This document shows positions 35,531 through 46,934 of a stretch of 64,000 nucleotides of DNA, one piece after another. Each line of letters opens with the position of its first letter. Positions within the stretch are counted from its first letter, which is position 1. Source of the stretch: Dermacoccus abyssi (lineage in GTDB: Bacteria > Actinomycetota > Actinomycetes > Actinomycetales > Dermatophilaceae); NCBI RefSeq assembly GCF_034541975.1, contig NZ_JAVYJM010000002.1; one strand, given 5' to 3'. A program made the position numbers and the translations under genes. The notes below the pieces were generated by a model, which did not search any database, had not been told where the DNA came from, and worked only from the letters and a program-made list of their open reading frames with translations.

Positions 35531-35557
35531 TTGGCACTCACGGGTATCGAGTGCCAA
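35531..35557 (-). promoter_or_regulatory. CIRCE operator
   Basis: The inverted repeat TTGGCACTC-N9-GAGTGCCAA matches the CIRCE consensus TTAGCACTC-N9-GAGTGCTAA with one symmetric change per arm. It sits just upstream of hrcA and is its expected binding site. Confidence 0.93.
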
Positions 35558-35684
35558 ATCTTTCCGGGCGTGTTCGCTCAGGGCGTCGCGGCCGCGGCCG
35601 GCCGGAATGTCGGGTTTTCCCCACCGTCAAGAAGCCTGCAGGCAGGATGGCTGTGCCCCCGTGCCTCTCCATAGCGTCGAAGAG

Positions 35685-35987
35685 ATGAGCACTCCAGACG
35701 TCACAGCCCCTGTCCCCACGAACGCCGCCGGCTCGGCGACGGACCGCGAGTTCCGCTAGTCCCCACGCCGTGCACTGCGCGACAGCGTCTACCTGTTCGC
35801 AGGCTGGTGGATCCACCTGCTCATCGCCGAGGGTCTGACGAACCGAGGCATCGCGAAGCGCCTCGTCGTCACGGAGGGCGCCGTGGAGAAGCACGTGCAA
35901 CGCATCTTCAGCAAGCTCGATCTGCACACCGACGGCGACGAGCACCGTCGAGTGGCGGTGGTGCTCACCTTCCTCCGCTCGTCCTGA
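35685..35987 (+). pseudogene. fused remnant of a two-component system (sensor kinase start joined to LuxR-type regulator end)
   Basis: One continuous frame runs from ATG 35685 to TGA 35987, with a single in-frame TAG at 35757-35759. The distal part reads LIAEGLTNRGIAKRLVVTEG, then EKHVQRIFSKLDLHTDGDEH, the C-terminal helix-turn-helix of a NarL/LuxR-type response regulator. The proximal part (MSTPD..., then RRALRDSVYLFAGWW) resembles the beginning of a membrane sensor kinase. Receiver and kinase domains are missing. It is inferred to be a deletion joining the start of a kinase gene to the end of its regulator gene. Confidence 0.65.
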
Positions 35988-36064
35988 CCGTGGGTGTCGC
36001 CGCTTCTGCGTCGGTCCAGCGCGCCTCCGCCCGTGCCGCGTCGGGCTTGCCTACCCTGACTGCC

Positions 36065-36946
36065 ATGAACGACCGCTACGGCTCCGACGTCCTCTCCGGT
36101 GACTGGCGCGCGCCCAAGCGCGGCCGATCCCGTGAGGTTCCGGCCGAGCGGGATGTCGTCGTCGAGGACGCCCAGAGCGGTTACGTGGGTGCCGTCGTTC
36201 GCGTCGAGAAGTCGGGTGGAACCCACGTCGTCTTCCTCGAGGATCGCTTCGGCAAGACCCGCGGCTTCGCCCTCGGGGGTGGCTTCCTCATCGACGGTGA
36301 ACCCGTCATCCTCACTCCCCCGCGTCCCGCAGACGCTGCCGCACTCGCCGAGCGCAAGGTGCAGGCCGGACGCACGGCGTCGGGTTCGGTCGCCGTCCCG
36401 AACGCCAAGGCGCGCGTGGCCCTCGGTTCGCGCATCTTCGTCGAGGGTCGCCACGACGCCGAACTTGTCGAGAAGGTCTGGGGTGACGACCTGCGCATCG
36501 AGGGCGTCGTCGTCGAGTACCTCGAGGGCGTCGACGACCTCGCCGCCGTCATCCGCGACTTCCGCCCTGAGAAGGGGCGCCGTCTCGGCATCCTCGTCGA
36601 CCACCTCGTGCCCGGCACGAAGGAGGCCCGCATCGTCGCCGAGGCCCAGGCTCTTCCGCAGGCCCGCGATCACGTGCTCATCGTCGGTCACCCCTACGTC
36701 GACGTGTGGCAGTCGGTGCGCCCCGAGCGCCTCGGGTGGTCGAAGTGGCCGACGATCCCCAAGGGTCAGTCGTGGAAGCACGGCATCCTCGCCGAGCTGG
36801 GGTGGCCGCACCAGAGCCAGGCCGACGTCGCGCGCGGCTGGAAGCAGATCCTCGGCACAGTGCGCACCTACGCCGACCTGCAGCCGGAACTGCTCGGACG
36901 TGTCGAGGAACTCATCGACTTCGTCACCGACCCCGAGCAGCAGTGA
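36065..36946 (+). CDS. DUF3097 domain-containing protein
   Basis: A 293-aa soluble protein starting MNDRYGSDVLSGDWRAPKRG, typical of actinobacterial DUF3097. It contains RIFVEGRHDAELVEKVWGDD and LGILVDHLVPGTKEARIV, which look like TOPRIM-type acidic motifs (E and DH/DxD positions). The function is unknown. The ATG is chosen because upstream frame belongs to the pseudogene region. Confidence 0.87.
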   Translation: MNDRYGSDVLSGDWRAPKRGRSREVPAERDVVVEDAQSGYVGAVVRVEKSGGTHVVFLEDRFGKTRGFALGGGFLIDGEPVILTPPRPADAAALAERKVQAGRTASGSVAVPNAKARVALGSRIFVEGRHDAELVEKVWGDDLRIEGVVVEYLEGVDDLAAVIRDFRPEKGRRLGILVDHLVPGTKEARIVAEAQALPQARDHVLIVGHPYVDVWQSVRPERLGWSKWPTIPKGQSWKHGILAELGWPHQSQADVARGWKQILGTVRTYADLQPELLGRVEELIDFVTDPEQQ

Positions 36947-37067
36947 CGCCCTGAGCCCCAGCCTCAGGGACGAACCAGGGTCACCCAGGATGGTGCCGAC
37001 GGAATGAGGAGGGCATCGTTGAGGTTGGAACGATGTTCACCTACGCAGCCGAGGTCGTGAGGACACC

Positions 37068-37526
37068 ATGAGCCAGCAGCCCTACCCCACCCCCGACCCC
37101 CAGTGGAGCCACAACGGCGACGCCTACCCCAACGGTCGGCCCACCGAGGCGGGCGTCACGCCCCGCCAGTTGAGCTCCGACGAGACGGGCGCCGCTGTCG
37201 TCGCCCACCTTTCTGCACTCGTCGCGGCCGTCGTGTCGGCCGGTTCGCTCAGCCTGGTCGGCCCGCTCATCGTGTGGTTCATCTACAAGTACAAGTCACC
37301 CGCCGTGCGTGAAGCCGCCGCCGGGGCGTTCAACTTCAACCTCTCCTGGTGGTTGCTCTACTGGGTCGGCTGGCTGTTCGCCATCACGTTCATCGGCATC
37401 GTCGTCGCGATCCCGCTGTGGTTCGTCATCACGGTGGTTGCCCTGTGGTGCCACATCCGTGGCGCGCTCAACGCGAGCAGCGGCCGCCCCTACCGCTACC
37501 CGTTCCAGCTGCGCGTGCTCAGCTGA
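37068..37526 (+). CDS. DUF4870 domain-containing membrane protein
   Basis: A 152-aa protein with a Pro/Gln-rich N-terminus (residues 1-40) and about three membrane segments: VVAHLSALVAAVVSAGSL, LSWWLLYWVGWLFAITFIGI and IPLWFVITVVALWCHI. This matches the DUF4870 (Tic20-like) family of unknown function. It is monocistronic with a strong terminator. Confidence 0.85.
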   Translation: MSQQPYPTPDPQWSHNGDAYPNGRPTEAGVTPRQLSSDETGAAVVAHLSALVAAVVSAGSLSLVGPLIVWFIYKYKSPAVREAAAGAFNFNLSWWLLYWVGWLFAITFIGIVVAIPLWFVITVVALWCHIRGALNASSGRPYRYPFQLRVLS

Positions 37527-37539
37527 CTCGGGCCGACAA

Positions 37540-37590
37540 CGCGAAGGGCCGGAACGTCACTTCTCTGGGGTGGCGTTCCGGCCCTTCGCG
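37540..37590. terminator. bidirectional terminator
   Basis: A perfect 17-bp stem (37540-37556 with 37574-37590) lies between the convergent DUF4870 gene and hemW. Confidence 0.92.
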
Positions 37591-37598
37591 TTCGGCGG

Positions 37599-38840
37599 TC
37601 AGTAGTCGAGCAGGCGCCGGACGACGGTGTCGGTGAGCAGCCGCCCGCGCAATGTGAGCACGGCCCGACGGTCACGGACGGCAGACGTTCCCTCGAGCAG
37701 ACCGTCCGCGACGAGTCCCGCCACCGCGCGGCGCCCTGCGTCGTCGAGCAGGTCGAGCGGCAACCCCTCGGCGAGACGCACGCGCAGGAGCACCTTCTCC
37801 TCGTACCGCTGACGCTCGTCGAGGATCTCGCGCGCGAGCGCAGGTGAGGTTCCTTCACCGACCCGCTGAGCGTAGGCGCGCGGGTGTTTGACGTTCCACC
37901 AGCGCACCCCGCCGACGTGGCTGTGGGCTCCGGGGCCCGCGCCCCACCACGGTTCGTCACGCCAGTAGGCCAGGTTGTGACGACACTGGAAGCGCGGTTC
38001 CTTCGCCCAGTTCGACACCTCGTACCAGCGGTACCCCGCGGCCTCGAGGAGTTCGTCGGCCAGTTCGTACTTGTCCGCTTCGTCGTCGTCATCGGGCAGC
38101 GGCAGTTCGCCGCGGCGCACCTGGGCGCCCATCTTCGTGCCCTCCTCGACGACGAGCGCGTAGGCGCTGATGTGGTCGGGATCGAGCGCGATCGCCGCCT
38201 CCAACGAGGCCCGCCAGTCGTCGAGCGACTCCCCCGGCGCACCGTAGATGAGGTCGAGGCTCACCTGCAGGCCGGCAGCCTTGGCGGCGCGGACGGCGCG
38301 CTCGACGTTGGCCGGATCGTGGGTGCGCTCCAGCGTCGCGAGGACGTGCGGCACCGACGACTGCATCCCGACGGAGACGCGCGTGAAGCCGCCCTCGGCG
38401 AGCACGCGCAGGTACGTTTCGTCGACCGAGTCCGGGTTGGCCTCGGTCGTCACCTCGGCGTCGTCGACGAGGCCGAACCGCTCGCGCGCCGCGTCGAGCA
38501 TCCGCACGAGGTCGGTCGCTGCGAGCATCGTCGGCGTTCCTCCACCGACGAAGACGGTCTGCACTGTCGGCACGCCGCCGGGCGCCTTTCCCATCTCGCG
38601 CGCGGCGAGGTCGAGTTCCCGTTCGACAGCGCCCGCGTACGTGTCGAGGCTCGCGCCGGGGACGCCGAGTTCGGTGAGCGTGTAGGTGTTGAAGTCGCAG
38701 TACCCACAGCGCGTCACGCAGAACGGCACGTGCAGGTACATCGCGAAGGCGCTGCCCGGCACACTCGCGAGGGCGTCGGCGGGCAGCGCTCCGTCGCTCG
38801 GTGCGGGCTCTCCGTCGGGCATCTGCGGCATGGGTGGCAT
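37599..38840 (-). CDS. hemW: radical SAM heme chaperone HemW
   Basis: A radical SAM protein related to coproporphyrinogen III dehydrogenase, now regarded as a heme chaperone in most bacteria. The cluster motif CVTRCGYCDFNTYTL (CxxxCxxC followed by Phe rather than the extra Cys of true HemN) is near residue 45. VFVGGGTPTML and a C-terminal HemN domain follow. It has 413 aa. The start is one of several in-frame codons; 38840 gives the longest plausible protein. Confidence 0.92.
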   Translation of the reverse strand: MPPMPQMPDGEPAPSDGALPADALASVPGSAFAMYLHVPFCVTRCGYCDFNTYTLTELGVPGASLDTYAGAVERELDLAAREMGKAPGGVPTVQTVFVGGGTPTMLAATDLVRMLDAARERFGLVDDAEVTTEANPDSVDETYLRVLAEGGFTRVSVGMQSSVPHVLATLERTHDPANVERAVRAAKAAGLQVSLDLIYGAPGESLDDWRASLEAAIALDPDHISAYALVVEEGTKMGAQVRRGELPLPDDDDEADKYELADELLEAAGYRWYEVSNWAKEPRFQCRHNLAYWRDEPWWGAGPGAHSHVGGVRWWNVKHPRAYAQRVGEGTSPALAREILDERQRYEEKVLLRVRLAEGLPLDLLDDAGRRAVAGLVADGLLEGTSAVRDRRAVLTLRGRLLTDTVVRRLLDY

Positions 38841-38864
38841 TCTCCCACCGCCTGCGGAGCGTCT

Positions 38865-39896
38865 CTAACCGACGAGCAGGGCTCCGCCCAGGCCGAGGGC
38901 AGTGACGCAGACAGTGCAGAGCGCTGCCTGCGCGAAGGGCGCCGCGCCGGCAGCACGCATGGCCTTGGCCGTCACTCCTGCGCCGAGAGCGAACATCGCG
39001 GCGGCGAGCAGCAGCGTCTGGAGCACCTTCGCTCCGTCCAACACCGAATTCGGAATCGGAACCACGCTCCGCACGACGACCGCGGCGACGAAGCCGACGA
39101 CGAACAGCGGCACGAAGGGCGGCAGCGTGACCGACCCGGACTCGGCCCCGCCCATGGTCCGACGTCGATGCACGGCGATGACGGTGATCAACGGCGCCAG
39201 CATGAGCACGCGGGCGAGCTTCACGACGACGGCCACCGCGAGCGCCCCCTGCCCGACGAGGCCCCCGGCAGCGACGACCTGGGCCACTTCGTGCACGCTC
39301 GCACCCGCGAAAACGCCTGCGGTGTGATCGTCGAGCCCCAAGGCGGCGGACAGCGCGACGAGCGGGATCATGAGCGTGCCGAAGACGACGACGAGCGCGA
39401 CCGACGTTGCGACCTCCTCGTCGCGGGCGTCGCTCACCCCTGCTGCTGCGGCGACGGCTGCGGCGCCGCAGATCGAGAACCCGCACGCCGTGAGCAGACT
39501 CTGCGTGGGCTCAATACCGAGCCGCTTGCCGCACCACAGCCCGAAGGGCACTCCGAGCGCCACCACAGCAACGGCCAGGACGATGACATCGAAGCCGAGC
39601 GAGGCGATGGCGCCGAGCGAGAGCTGGAGGCCGAGCAGCACGATGCCGATGCGCAGAACGCGCTTCCCGGCCAGGTCGAGGCCAGGGCGCCACGCGTCGA
39701 GCCGCACGGCGTTGGCGGCGACGACGCCGAGCAGAATCGCCACGAGCACCGGGCTGAGCAGCGGGCTGATGCGTGACACGACGAACCCGACGAGCGCCGC
39801 TGCGAACGCCAGGGCCAGACCGCCGGCCACTGGGTGGGATGCAGGTCGGGCCGCTGTTTCTGCGCGGCGTTGCTCGGGTCGGGTCACGCTCCCCAT
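38865..39896 (-). CDS. YeiH-family putative sulfate exporter
   Basis: A 343-aa integral membrane protein with about ten helices. KRVLRIGIVLLGLQLSLG and TACGFSICGAAAVAAAAG are motifs of the YeiH/UPF0324 family. Members are called putative sulfate exporters, but few have been tested. It is divergent from a LysR-type regulator 87 bases away, an arrangement common for this family. Confidence 0.9.
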   Translation of the reverse strand: MGSVTRPEQRRAETAARPASHPVAGGLALAFAAALVGFVVSRISPLLSPVLVAILLGVVAANAVRLDAWRPGLDLAGKRVLRIGIVLLGLQLSLGAIASLGFDVIVLAVAVVALGVPFGLWCGKRLGIEPTQSLLTACGFSICGAAAVAAAAGVSDARDEEVATSVALVVVFGTLMIPLVALSAALGLDDHTAGVFAGASVHEVAQVVAAGGLVGQGALAVAVVVKLARVLMLAPLITVIAVHRRRTMGGAESGSVTLPPFVPLFVVGFVAAVVVRSVVPIPNSVLDGAKVLQTLLLAAAMFALGAGVTAKAMRAAGAAPFAQAALCTVCVTALGLGGALLVG

Positions 39897-39982
39897 CCTC
39901 GAACGTCTACGACCTGGCCGGTAGCGCCATGTTCAGCATGCTGGTATATGCGGCGGATATGGACGCCGGTTACGCTGGCCCG

Positions 39983-40882
39983 ATGAAGAGCTGGCCGGAT
40001 CTCGCAGCCCTGGAGCTGCTCGTGGCCGTGGCCGACCACGGCTCCCTCAGCGCCGGCGCACGTGTTTGTGGCTCGGCGCAGCCCAACGCCAGCCGCAGCA
40101 TGGCGCGGCTCGAGCGCTCGGTCGGCGTGGCCCTTCTCCACCGCGCCACAACCGGCGCCACCCTGACGACGCAGGGCCTCATGGTCGTCGAGTGGGCTCG
40201 CGGCGTGCTGGAGGCCGCGCGCGATCTCGACGCCGGCGTCACCGCCCTGGTGAGCGGCGTGGATGCACCGCTCACCGTGATGGCCAGCCAGACCGTGGCC
40301 GAGCACCTCCTGCCGGGCTGGATCGCGCGCTGGCACGAAGCCCATTCCGGTGAGGCCACGCCGGGCCTCTCCGTCGCCGTCGGCAACACGACCGACGTGC
40401 TCACCGCCGCTCGCTCCGGTGAGATCGATCTCGGGTTCATCGAGGGCCCGGGTGCCCCTCGCGGCCTCAACTCGACGGTCGTCGCCACGGACGACCTCGT
40501 CCTTGCCGTCGCCGCACACCACCCCTGGGCCCGAACTCGCAGTATTGACGCGGACGAACTCGCCGCGACGGCCCTCGTCACCCGCGAGCCGGGCTCCGGA
40601 ACCCGCGTGGCGCTCGACCGTGCGATGCGCCCGCGCACCTGCGCTCCGCCACTGCTGGAGCTGTCGAGCAACGCCGCGGTCAAGGTCTCCGTGTCGGCCG
40701 GCACCGGGCCGGCCGTCCTCAGCCGACTCGCGATCGGTGATGCCCTGGCCGCGGGCACCCTCATCGAGATCACCGTCCGCGACGTCGACCTGCGCCGGAA
40801 GCTGCGCGCCGTGTGGGCAGGTCCGCGCCGGATGACGAACGAGGCCGCCACGTCGCTTCTTGCGATCGCGGCGGCCTCGTAG
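39983..40882 (+). CDS. LysR-family transcriptional regulator
   Basis: A protein of about 299 aa. The N-terminal helix-turn-helix reads LAALELLVAVADHGSLSAGA with CGSAQPNASRSMARLERSVG, followed by a periplasmic-binding-like effector domain. ATG at 39983 (MKSWPDLAALEL) fits the family start; the frame extends to 39773. It probably controls the divergent YeiH-type exporter gene. The inducer is unknown. Confidence 0.88.
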   Translation: MKSWPDLAALELLVAVADHGSLSAGARVCGSAQPNASRSMARLERSVGVALLHRATTGATLTTQGLMVVEWARGVLEAARDLDAGVTALVSGVDAPLTVMASQTVAEHLLPGWIARWHEAHSGEATPGLSVAVGNTTDVLTAARSGEIDLGFIEGPGAPRGLNSTVVATDDLVLAVAAHHPWARTRSIDADELAATALVTREPGSGTRVALDRAMRPRTCAPPLLELSSNAAVKVSVSAGTGPAVLSRLAIGDALAAGTLIEITVRDVDLRRKLRAVWAGPRRMTNEAATSLLAIAAAS

Positions 40883-40893
40883 CGGCGCAGGCG

Positions 40894-41367
40894 TTACTTC
40901 CTGGCGGAGACGTAGATCGGGATGATGCCCTGGACGGCGACCGTGCCGTCCTTGACCAGGCGTCCCGTCATGCGCACGTCCACCGTGAAGGGAGGCTCCT
41001 TGGCCCAGTCCTCGGGGCTCGTCTCGGCGACGCACTCGACATCGCCGGGGGTCTTGGCGACGTAGTCGAGCTGGATGCCCTTGGGGATCCAGCGCATGCC
41101 CTTGGGCACCGTGGCCTCGGCGAGCAGACCCATGGCCATCTCCATGCCGTTGGCGATCGCGATGGCGTGGACGGTGCCGATGTGGTTCTGCACACCCCAC
41201 CACTTCTTGATGGCCACGACGCCGCGGTGCGGCTCCATGGTCTTCACGACGGGCGCAATGGTCCGGAAGTAGGGCGCCTTGAGCGCGAACGCGGCCGAGA
41301 AGGCTGCGCGACCGAGCTTCTCGTTCTTCTTCGTGAGCTTCGTGTAGAGCGCGAGGGTCTGGTTCAT
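40894..41367 (-). CDS. DUF4442 hotdog-fold protein (thioesterase-like)
   Basis: A 157-aa protein whose core KWWGVQNHIGTVHAIAIANG is typical of DUF4442, a hotdog-fold family related to acyl-CoA thioesterases. The position where PaaI-type enzymes have a catalytic Asp/Asn reads NHIGTVHA. No substrate can be given. ATG 41367 (MNQTLALYTKLT) is preferred to the in-frame GTG six bases upstream. It is convergent with the LysR gene, 11 bases apart. Confidence 0.85.
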   Translation of the reverse strand: MNQTLALYTKLTKKNEKLGRAAFSAAFALKAPYFRTIAPVVKTMEPHRGVVAIKKWWGVQNHIGTVHAIAIANGMEMAMGLLAEATVPKGMRWIPKGIQLDYVAKTPGDVECVAETSPEDWAKEPPFTVDVRMTGRLVKDGTVAVQGIIPIYVSARK

Positions 41368-41401
41368 ACCCACCAGATTACCCGAGAGTAATAGCGAGCG
41401 C

Positions 41402-42151
41402 TCAGTGGACGCTGAAGCCGCCGTCGGCCGCGATCGTCTGGCCGGTCACGAAACCACTCGCCCGCGACGCGAGGAACACCGCGAGGCCCGCGAAGTCCTC
41501 GGGCACGCCGTTGCGTCCGACGAAGGTGCGGGTCGCGAGCGCCTCTTCGCGCCCCGGTTCGGCGACGGTGGGCAACGTCATCGGGGTGACGACGAATCCG
41601 GGAACGATCGTGTTCGCCGTGACACCCGAGCGTGACCAGGCCTCCGCTTGCGAGCGTGACAGCCCGGTGACGGCGGCCTTCGTCACGCCGTAGACGCCGG
41701 AGTTGCCGAAGGCGCTCCAGCTCTGCTGCGAGCCGATGTTGAGGATGCGTCCGTACCCGCGCTCGGCCATGCGTGGCCCTGCGGCCTGGCCGAGCCGGTA
41801 GGGCGCTTCGAGGTTGACGGCCATCGTCTCGGCGTACTGCTCTTCGCTCGTGTCCGCCAGTGGCGGTCGGTGGTTGACGCCGGCACACGTGACGAGGATG
41901 TCCGCGTGCTGCACCGGGGCACCGACAGCCAGGTTCGCGAGCGCGTTCGTATCACCGACGTCGCAGACTTCCCACGTCGCGCCGATCTCGGCGGCCACTG
42001 TGGCGAGCTCGTCGGCGTCCCGGGCCACGAGGTGAACGCTCGCACCGGCACCCGCAAGGGCCGTGGCGATACCTCGCCCGATGCCCGACGACCCTCCCGT
42101 GACGACGGCATTCAGCCCCTCAAGGGAGAACAGGTCGTCGAGGTAGCTCAC
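41402..42151 (-). CDS. short-chain dehydrogenase/reductase
   Basis: A Rossmann-fold NAD(P)-dependent oxidoreductase of 249 aa. The cofactor motif VVTGGSSGIGRG, CAGVN, catalytic Ser in NIGSQQS and YGVTK (Tyr/Lys) are present. It resembles gluconate 5-dehydrogenase-like SDRs, but the substrate is not determined. The start is GTG, one base after the trmB stop, so it is likely co-transcribed with lepA-trmB. Confidence 0.9.
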   Translation of the reverse strand: MSYLDDLFSLEGLNAVVTGGSSGIGRGIATALAGAGASVHLVARDADELATVAAEIGATWEVCDVGDTNALANLAVGAPVQHADILVTCAGVNHRPPLADTSEEQYAETMAVNLEAPYRLGQAAGPRMAERGYGRILNIGSQQSWSAFGNSGVYGVTKAAVTGLSRSQAEAWSRSGVTANTIVPGFVVTPMTLPTVAEPGREEALATRTFVGRNGVPEDFAGLAVFLASRASGFVTGQTIAADGGFSVH

Positions 42152-42152
42152 G

Positions 42153-42970
42153 TCAGTTCGCCCGAGTCACCGCGAGATCACGCACGACGCGCTCGACCTT
42201 GAGGCCCTTGTTCTCGAAGCGCGTGGTCGTGCGTCCCTCGAAGCGCGGGGCGAACCCGCCACGCGCACCCTCGGGGTCGACGTCCGGGTCACCGGGGTCG
42301 GCGAGGCGTCCCACGTGCGGGTTGTCGAAACGCGGTGAGCCCTCGACGACGTCGCGCATGTGCCACGCGTAGTCGGCCCAGTCGGTGGCGAGGCGCCACG
42401 TGCCACCGGGCACGAGAACGTCGGCGACGACCTCGGCGAAGCCGGGCTGCACGAGGCGACGCTTGTGGTGCTTGCTCTTGGGCCACGGGTCCGGGAAGAA
42501 CGTCCACACCTCGGCAACGGAGCCCGGCGCGAAGAGACGGTCGAGCGCCTCGGACGCGTCGATCTCGATGAGCCGAACGTTGGTCACGCCGGCGTGGACG
42601 GCTTTGGAGATCGTCTGCGCGATGCCCGGGCGCCACACCTCGAGCGCGATGAAGTCCGTCCCCGGGTTCTCGGCAGCCGCGTGGACGACCTGATCGCCCG
42701 CGCCGGAACCGATCTCGACGACGAGCGCCGCGGTGCGTCCGAACACCTGCTCCATGTCGACGTGGTAGCCGTCGATCGGTTCGGTCGAGGCCTCCTTGCG
42801 CGGCACGTCGATGACGTACTGCTCGGAGTGGTCGGCGAGCGCACGGTGGTGACGTTCGGGCATGCGGCCGCCGCGGCGGGTGAACGAACGGGTCCGCGCG
42901 AGCGGGCGTTCGGCCGCCTGACCCTCTTCACCGGGCGGCGTCACCGAACCCGAGACGAAGCCGGGCTTGC

Positions 42971-42974
<4 letters not shown>
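42153..42974 (-). CDS. trmB: tRNA (guanine-46 N7)-methyltransferase
   Basis: It methylates G46 in the tRNA variable loop. The SAM motif LVVEIGSGAGDQVVHAA, AEVWTFFPDPWPKSKHHKRR and the C-terminal TRFENKG are diagnostic of TrmB. It has 273 aa. The GTG start overlaps the lepA stop as GTGA. Confidence 0.95.
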
Positions 42975-44824
<1,850 letters not shown>

Positions 44825-44968
44825 CTGAATACCTCGTCGATTTCGTCTGGAGCGCTACGTCGGGGACGGCACAGTACGTGACCATTCATTCTTCCATGCC
44901 TGCGCGAACCGGGTCACCGCCGTCGCTCCAGTGCCCGACTCGCTCCCCAGCGTTGGCAGAATGGGTCC

Positions 44969-45565
44969 ATGGACCTTCGTGAGCGAACGCGCCAGGCCGG
45001 TGGACGGGCAGGGTCCTCCGCCGTCGACACCGCTTTCTTCGTGGCCCTGCTGTGGGTCGTCGAGATCATCGACGTGATCACGCGTCACGCCGTCGACCGC
45101 TTCGCGTCGTTGCGCGCCTGGGAGTTCACCGACCTCCCGTCGATCTTCACGTTCTCCTTCGCGCACTACGGGTGGGCGCACCTCATCGGCAACACGGCGC
45201 TGCTGCTGCCCTTCGGCTTCCTCCTGGGCCTCAGCGGACGACGGGTGGCCGTGCAGGTGACGCTCGTCGTCATGGTCTGCTCGGGTCTCGCGGCGTGGGC
45301 CCTCACTCCCCCGCACTCTGCGACGGCCGGAGCGTCCGGCATCGTCTTCGGCTGGCTGACCTACCTCATCGTGCGCGGCGCGTGGAGCAGGCGCTGGTCC
45401 GAGGTTGCACTCGGCCTCGCGCTCCTCGCCGTGTTCGGCTACGTCCTGTGGGGTGTTCTCCCCGGGGCACAGGGCGTGTCGTGGCAGGGGCACCTCGGCG
45501 GCGCGGCCGGCGGGCTGCTGTCTGCCTGGCTCATCAACGACAAGCGCTCGCGTCGTCGATTCTGA
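44969..45565 (+). CDS. rhomboid-family intramembrane serine protease
   Basis: A 198-aa membrane protein with about six helices. The rhomboid catalytic Ser lies in ATAGASGIVFG (GxSG) and the His in WQGHLGGAAGG. The WR-like loop HYGWAHLIGNTALLLPFG contains the conserved HxxxN. It is divergent from lepA. The substrate is unknown. Confidence 0.9.
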   Translation: MDLRERTRQAGGRAGSSAVDTAFFVALLWVVEIIDVITRHAVDRFASLRAWEFTDLPSIFTFSFAHYGWAHLIGNTALLLPFGFLLGLSGRRVAVQVTLVVMVCSGLAAWALTPPHSATAGASGIVFGWLTYLIVRGAWSRRWSEVALGLALLAVFGYVLWGVLPGAQGVSWQGHLGGAAGGLLSAWLINDKRSRRRF

Positions 45566-45584
45566 GCAAACCCCGAAGGGTAGG

Positions 45585-46832
45585 TCAGGCAGCTGCCGCG
45601 TGCTGCGAGGCCGCCTCACGGCGTGAGGTGAACGCTGACGCCGCAGCCACGACGGCGCCGAACACGGCGAGAATCGCACCGACACGCGAGCACCACTCGT
45701 AGCCGAGCCCCGCGTCGAGGACGACGCCGCCGAGCCACGCCCCGAGGGCGTTGGCGAAGTTGAGCGTCGCGTGGTTGAGCGCGGCGGCGAGCGACTGACC
45801 CTCGTGGGCAACGTCCATGAGGCGGATCTGGATCATCGGCACCATGACCGTCGGCAGGAAGCCGAGGAGCCAGACGAACAGCACGGCCGTCGGCTTGTAG
45901 TGCGCGGCGTACCCGAACAGGGCGAGCATGACGGCGATCGCGATGAGGCAACCGAAGATGCCGCGCATGAGCCCGTGCATCGCGACGCGTCCGGAGACGA
46001 GCGCGCCACACGTCATGCCGACGCCGTACACGACGAGGATGAGCGGCACGGTGGCCTCGGAGAAGCCGGTCAACTCGGTCATCGTCGGGGCGATGTAGCT
46101 GAACGTCGAGAACATGCCGCCGAACCCGACGATGCCGATGGCGAGCGCGAACCACACCTGCGGTCGGGTGAGCGCCTTGAGTTCCTTCTTCGCCGTGACG
46201 AGTGCCGTCTTCCCCTGGTGAGGCACCCACGCCAACACGGCGAGCGCCGAGAGCAGACCGATGACGGCCACGAGCGCGTAGGGCCACTGCCATCCCATGC
46301 GCTGCCCCATCCACGTCGCGATCGGCACGCCGATGACGTTGGCGACGTTGAGGCCGCCGAGCGTCATCGAGACGGCCCAGGTGCGCCGGTGTTGGGCAAC
46401 GAGCGATGCAGCGACAACCGCACCGAGGCCGAAGAAGGCACCGTGCGGCATGCCGGAGACGACACGGGCAGCGAGGAGCACGTGGTAGTTCGGGGCCAGA
46501 GCAGCCCCGACGTTGCCGACGAAGAACGCGAGCATGAGGCCGATGAGCACCGTCTTGCGCGGCACCTTGGCGAACACCATCGTGACGAGCGGCGCGCCGA
46601 TGACGACACCGAGTGCGTACGCGGAGACGGCGTTGCCCGCCTGCGGGATCGAGATACCGAGACCGCGGGAGATGTCGGGCAGCAGCCCCATCGTGACGAA
46701 CTCCGTCGTGCCGATGGCGAATCCGCCGAGCGCGAGCGCCGCGATCGCGAGACCGGCGCGCGGATGTGCGCCGTTGCCCTCGTCGACGACGGAGGGGTCG
46801 GCGATGTCGCGGAGCGCGGTCGGTTCGGTCAC
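45585..46832 (-). CDS. MFS transporter, AraJ-like
   Basis: A 12-helix major facilitator protein of 415 aa, resembling AraJ/NepI-type exporters (GGFAIGTTEFVTMGLLPDIS at the first helix). The GTG at 46832 (MTEPTALRD) starts the conserved part; the frame extends to 47090 antisense to the next gene. The substrate is unknown; the family includes sugar and drug efflux. It is convergent with the rhomboid gene and no clear terminator is seen between them. Confidence 0.88.
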   Translation of the reverse strand: MTEPTALRDIADPSVVDEGNGAHPRAGLAIAALALGGFAIGTTEFVTMGLLPDISRGLGISIPQAGNAVSAYALGVVIGAPLVTMVFAKVPRKTVLIGLMLAFFVGNVGAALAPNYHVLLAARVVSGMPHGAFFGLGAVVAASLVAQHRRTWAVSMTLGGLNVANVIGVPIATWMGQRMGWQWPYALVAVIGLLSALAVLAWVPHQGKTALVTAKKELKALTRPQVWFALAIGIVGFGGMFSTFSYIAPTMTELTGFSEATVPLILVVYGVGMTCGALVSGRVAMHGLMRGIFGCLIAIAVMLALFGYAAHYKPTAVLFVWLLGFLPTVMVPMIQIRLMDVAHEGQSLAAALNHATLNFANALGAWLGGVVLDAGLGYEWCSRVGAILAVFGAVVAAASAFTSRREAASQHAAAA

Positions 46833-46934
46833 CTGTCGATTGTTCCAGCCGCCGAGGAGTGCCTCGTACCGTCCGCGGGGCTGCCGACGCGTGTGTTTCG
46901 TCACGAGGGCGGGCCCGCTCGTTAGGCTCGTGGC

